DNA from: Acidobacteriaceae bacterium
GTDB lineage: Bacteria > Acidobacteriota > Terriglobia > Terriglobales > Acidobacteriaceae
Length of the DNA stretch: 5,243 bases
Assembly (NCBI GenBank): GCA_003156495.1
Contig: PMHC01000201.1
Span: 432 to 5,674 of the forward strand
Reading direction: 5' to 3'
Made by a program: the position numbers and the translations under genes. The notes below the pieces were generated by a model. It was not told the DNA's origin. It searched no databases and saw only the letters and a list, made by a program, of their open reading frames with translations. Of the stretch, positions 5,130-5,243 are shown one piece after another. How positions within the stretch are numbered: position 1 is the stretch's first letter; the number at the start of each line of letters is the position of its first letter.

Positions 5130-5243
5130 CTATGAACTGGTTATCGTCAAACCTTCATGCACGATCTCAAGGCTCTCCACGGTAATTTCGCGGCCATCGG
5201 ATTTTAGATCAGTACCGGTTATCTGGTAGTGTCCAGTATCTTT
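5130..5243 (-). CDS. C-terminal end of an unrecognised protein (5' part outside window)
   Basis: On the minus strand an open frame enters from the right edge and gives 37 residues before TAG (5132-5130). It reads DTGHYQITGTDLKSDG, then REITVESLEIVHEGLTITSS. The alternating hydrophobic/polar pattern suggests beta strands, and the composition is normal for a protein. It faces hxpB tail to tail with 88 bases between them. I do not recognise the family. The frame is short, so chance cannot be excluded, but its wording looks more like real protein than the 63-codon plus-strand frame over the same bases. Confidence 0.5.
   Translation of the reverse strand, partial: KDTGHYQITGTDLKSDGREITVESLEIVHEGLTITSS

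Noticed and set aside
5038..5229. 63-codon plus-strand frame after hxpB
   Set aside because: It runs through the heptamer repeat and opposite the more protein-like minus-strand frame.
1..5243. CRISPR array, tRNA, rRNA or transposase
   Set aside because: No regularly spaced repeats, no tRNA-like or rRNA sequence and no transposase motifs were seen on either strand.

Overview
The window carries the front end of a division and cell wall (dcw) cluster on the minus strand: mraZ, rsmH (mraW), an FtsL-like gene and a 3'-truncated ftsI/PBP gene. A mosaic, lower-G+C segment lies upstream of it on the plus strand. The MraZ wording (FYITS.DGK.AEI.PL.EWEK), the long N-terminal extension on the FtsL-like protein and the gene order fit an acidobacterium (Acidobacteriota, Terriglobia-like). 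That assignment comes from recalled family patterns and was not searched.

Layout, left to right. Positions 1-1505 (minus) hold the first 501 residues of a class B penicillin-binding protein; its end, with the KTG motif, lies outside the window. Positions 1506-1662 are a 157-base gap with a perfect 12-bp palindrome and scattered AGCTGA-type short repeats. Positions 1663-2160 (minus) are ftsL-like, 2178-3143 (minus) rsmH, and 3154-3615 (minus) mraZ. Positions 3616-3916 are the mraZ upstream region, with three GGG triplets spaced exactly 11 bases apart (a candidate MraZ operator) and several inverted repeats. Positions 3917-4320 (plus) contain a decayed ArdC-like gene, readable only by changing frame and passing a stop codon. 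Positions 4382-5041 (plus) are an intact HAD phosphatase of the HxpB (YniC) type. Positions 5042-5129 hold a heptamer tandem repeat, and 5130-5243 (minus) is the last 37 residues of an unrecognised gene.

The four minus-strand genes probably act together. MraZ is the DNA-binding regulator of the operon, RsmH methylates 16S rRNA, and the FtsL-like protein and FtsI belong to the septal peptidoglycan synthesis complex. mraZ, rsmH and ftsL are packed with gaps of 10 and 17 bases, and the rsmH ribosome binding site overlaps the mraZ stop codon. The plus-strand part looks unrelated: a dead antirestriction-type gene typical of mobile elements, followed by a sugar-phosphate phosphatase with visibly lower G+C. 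No intact new system is visible. The least expected item is the ArdC-like remnant.
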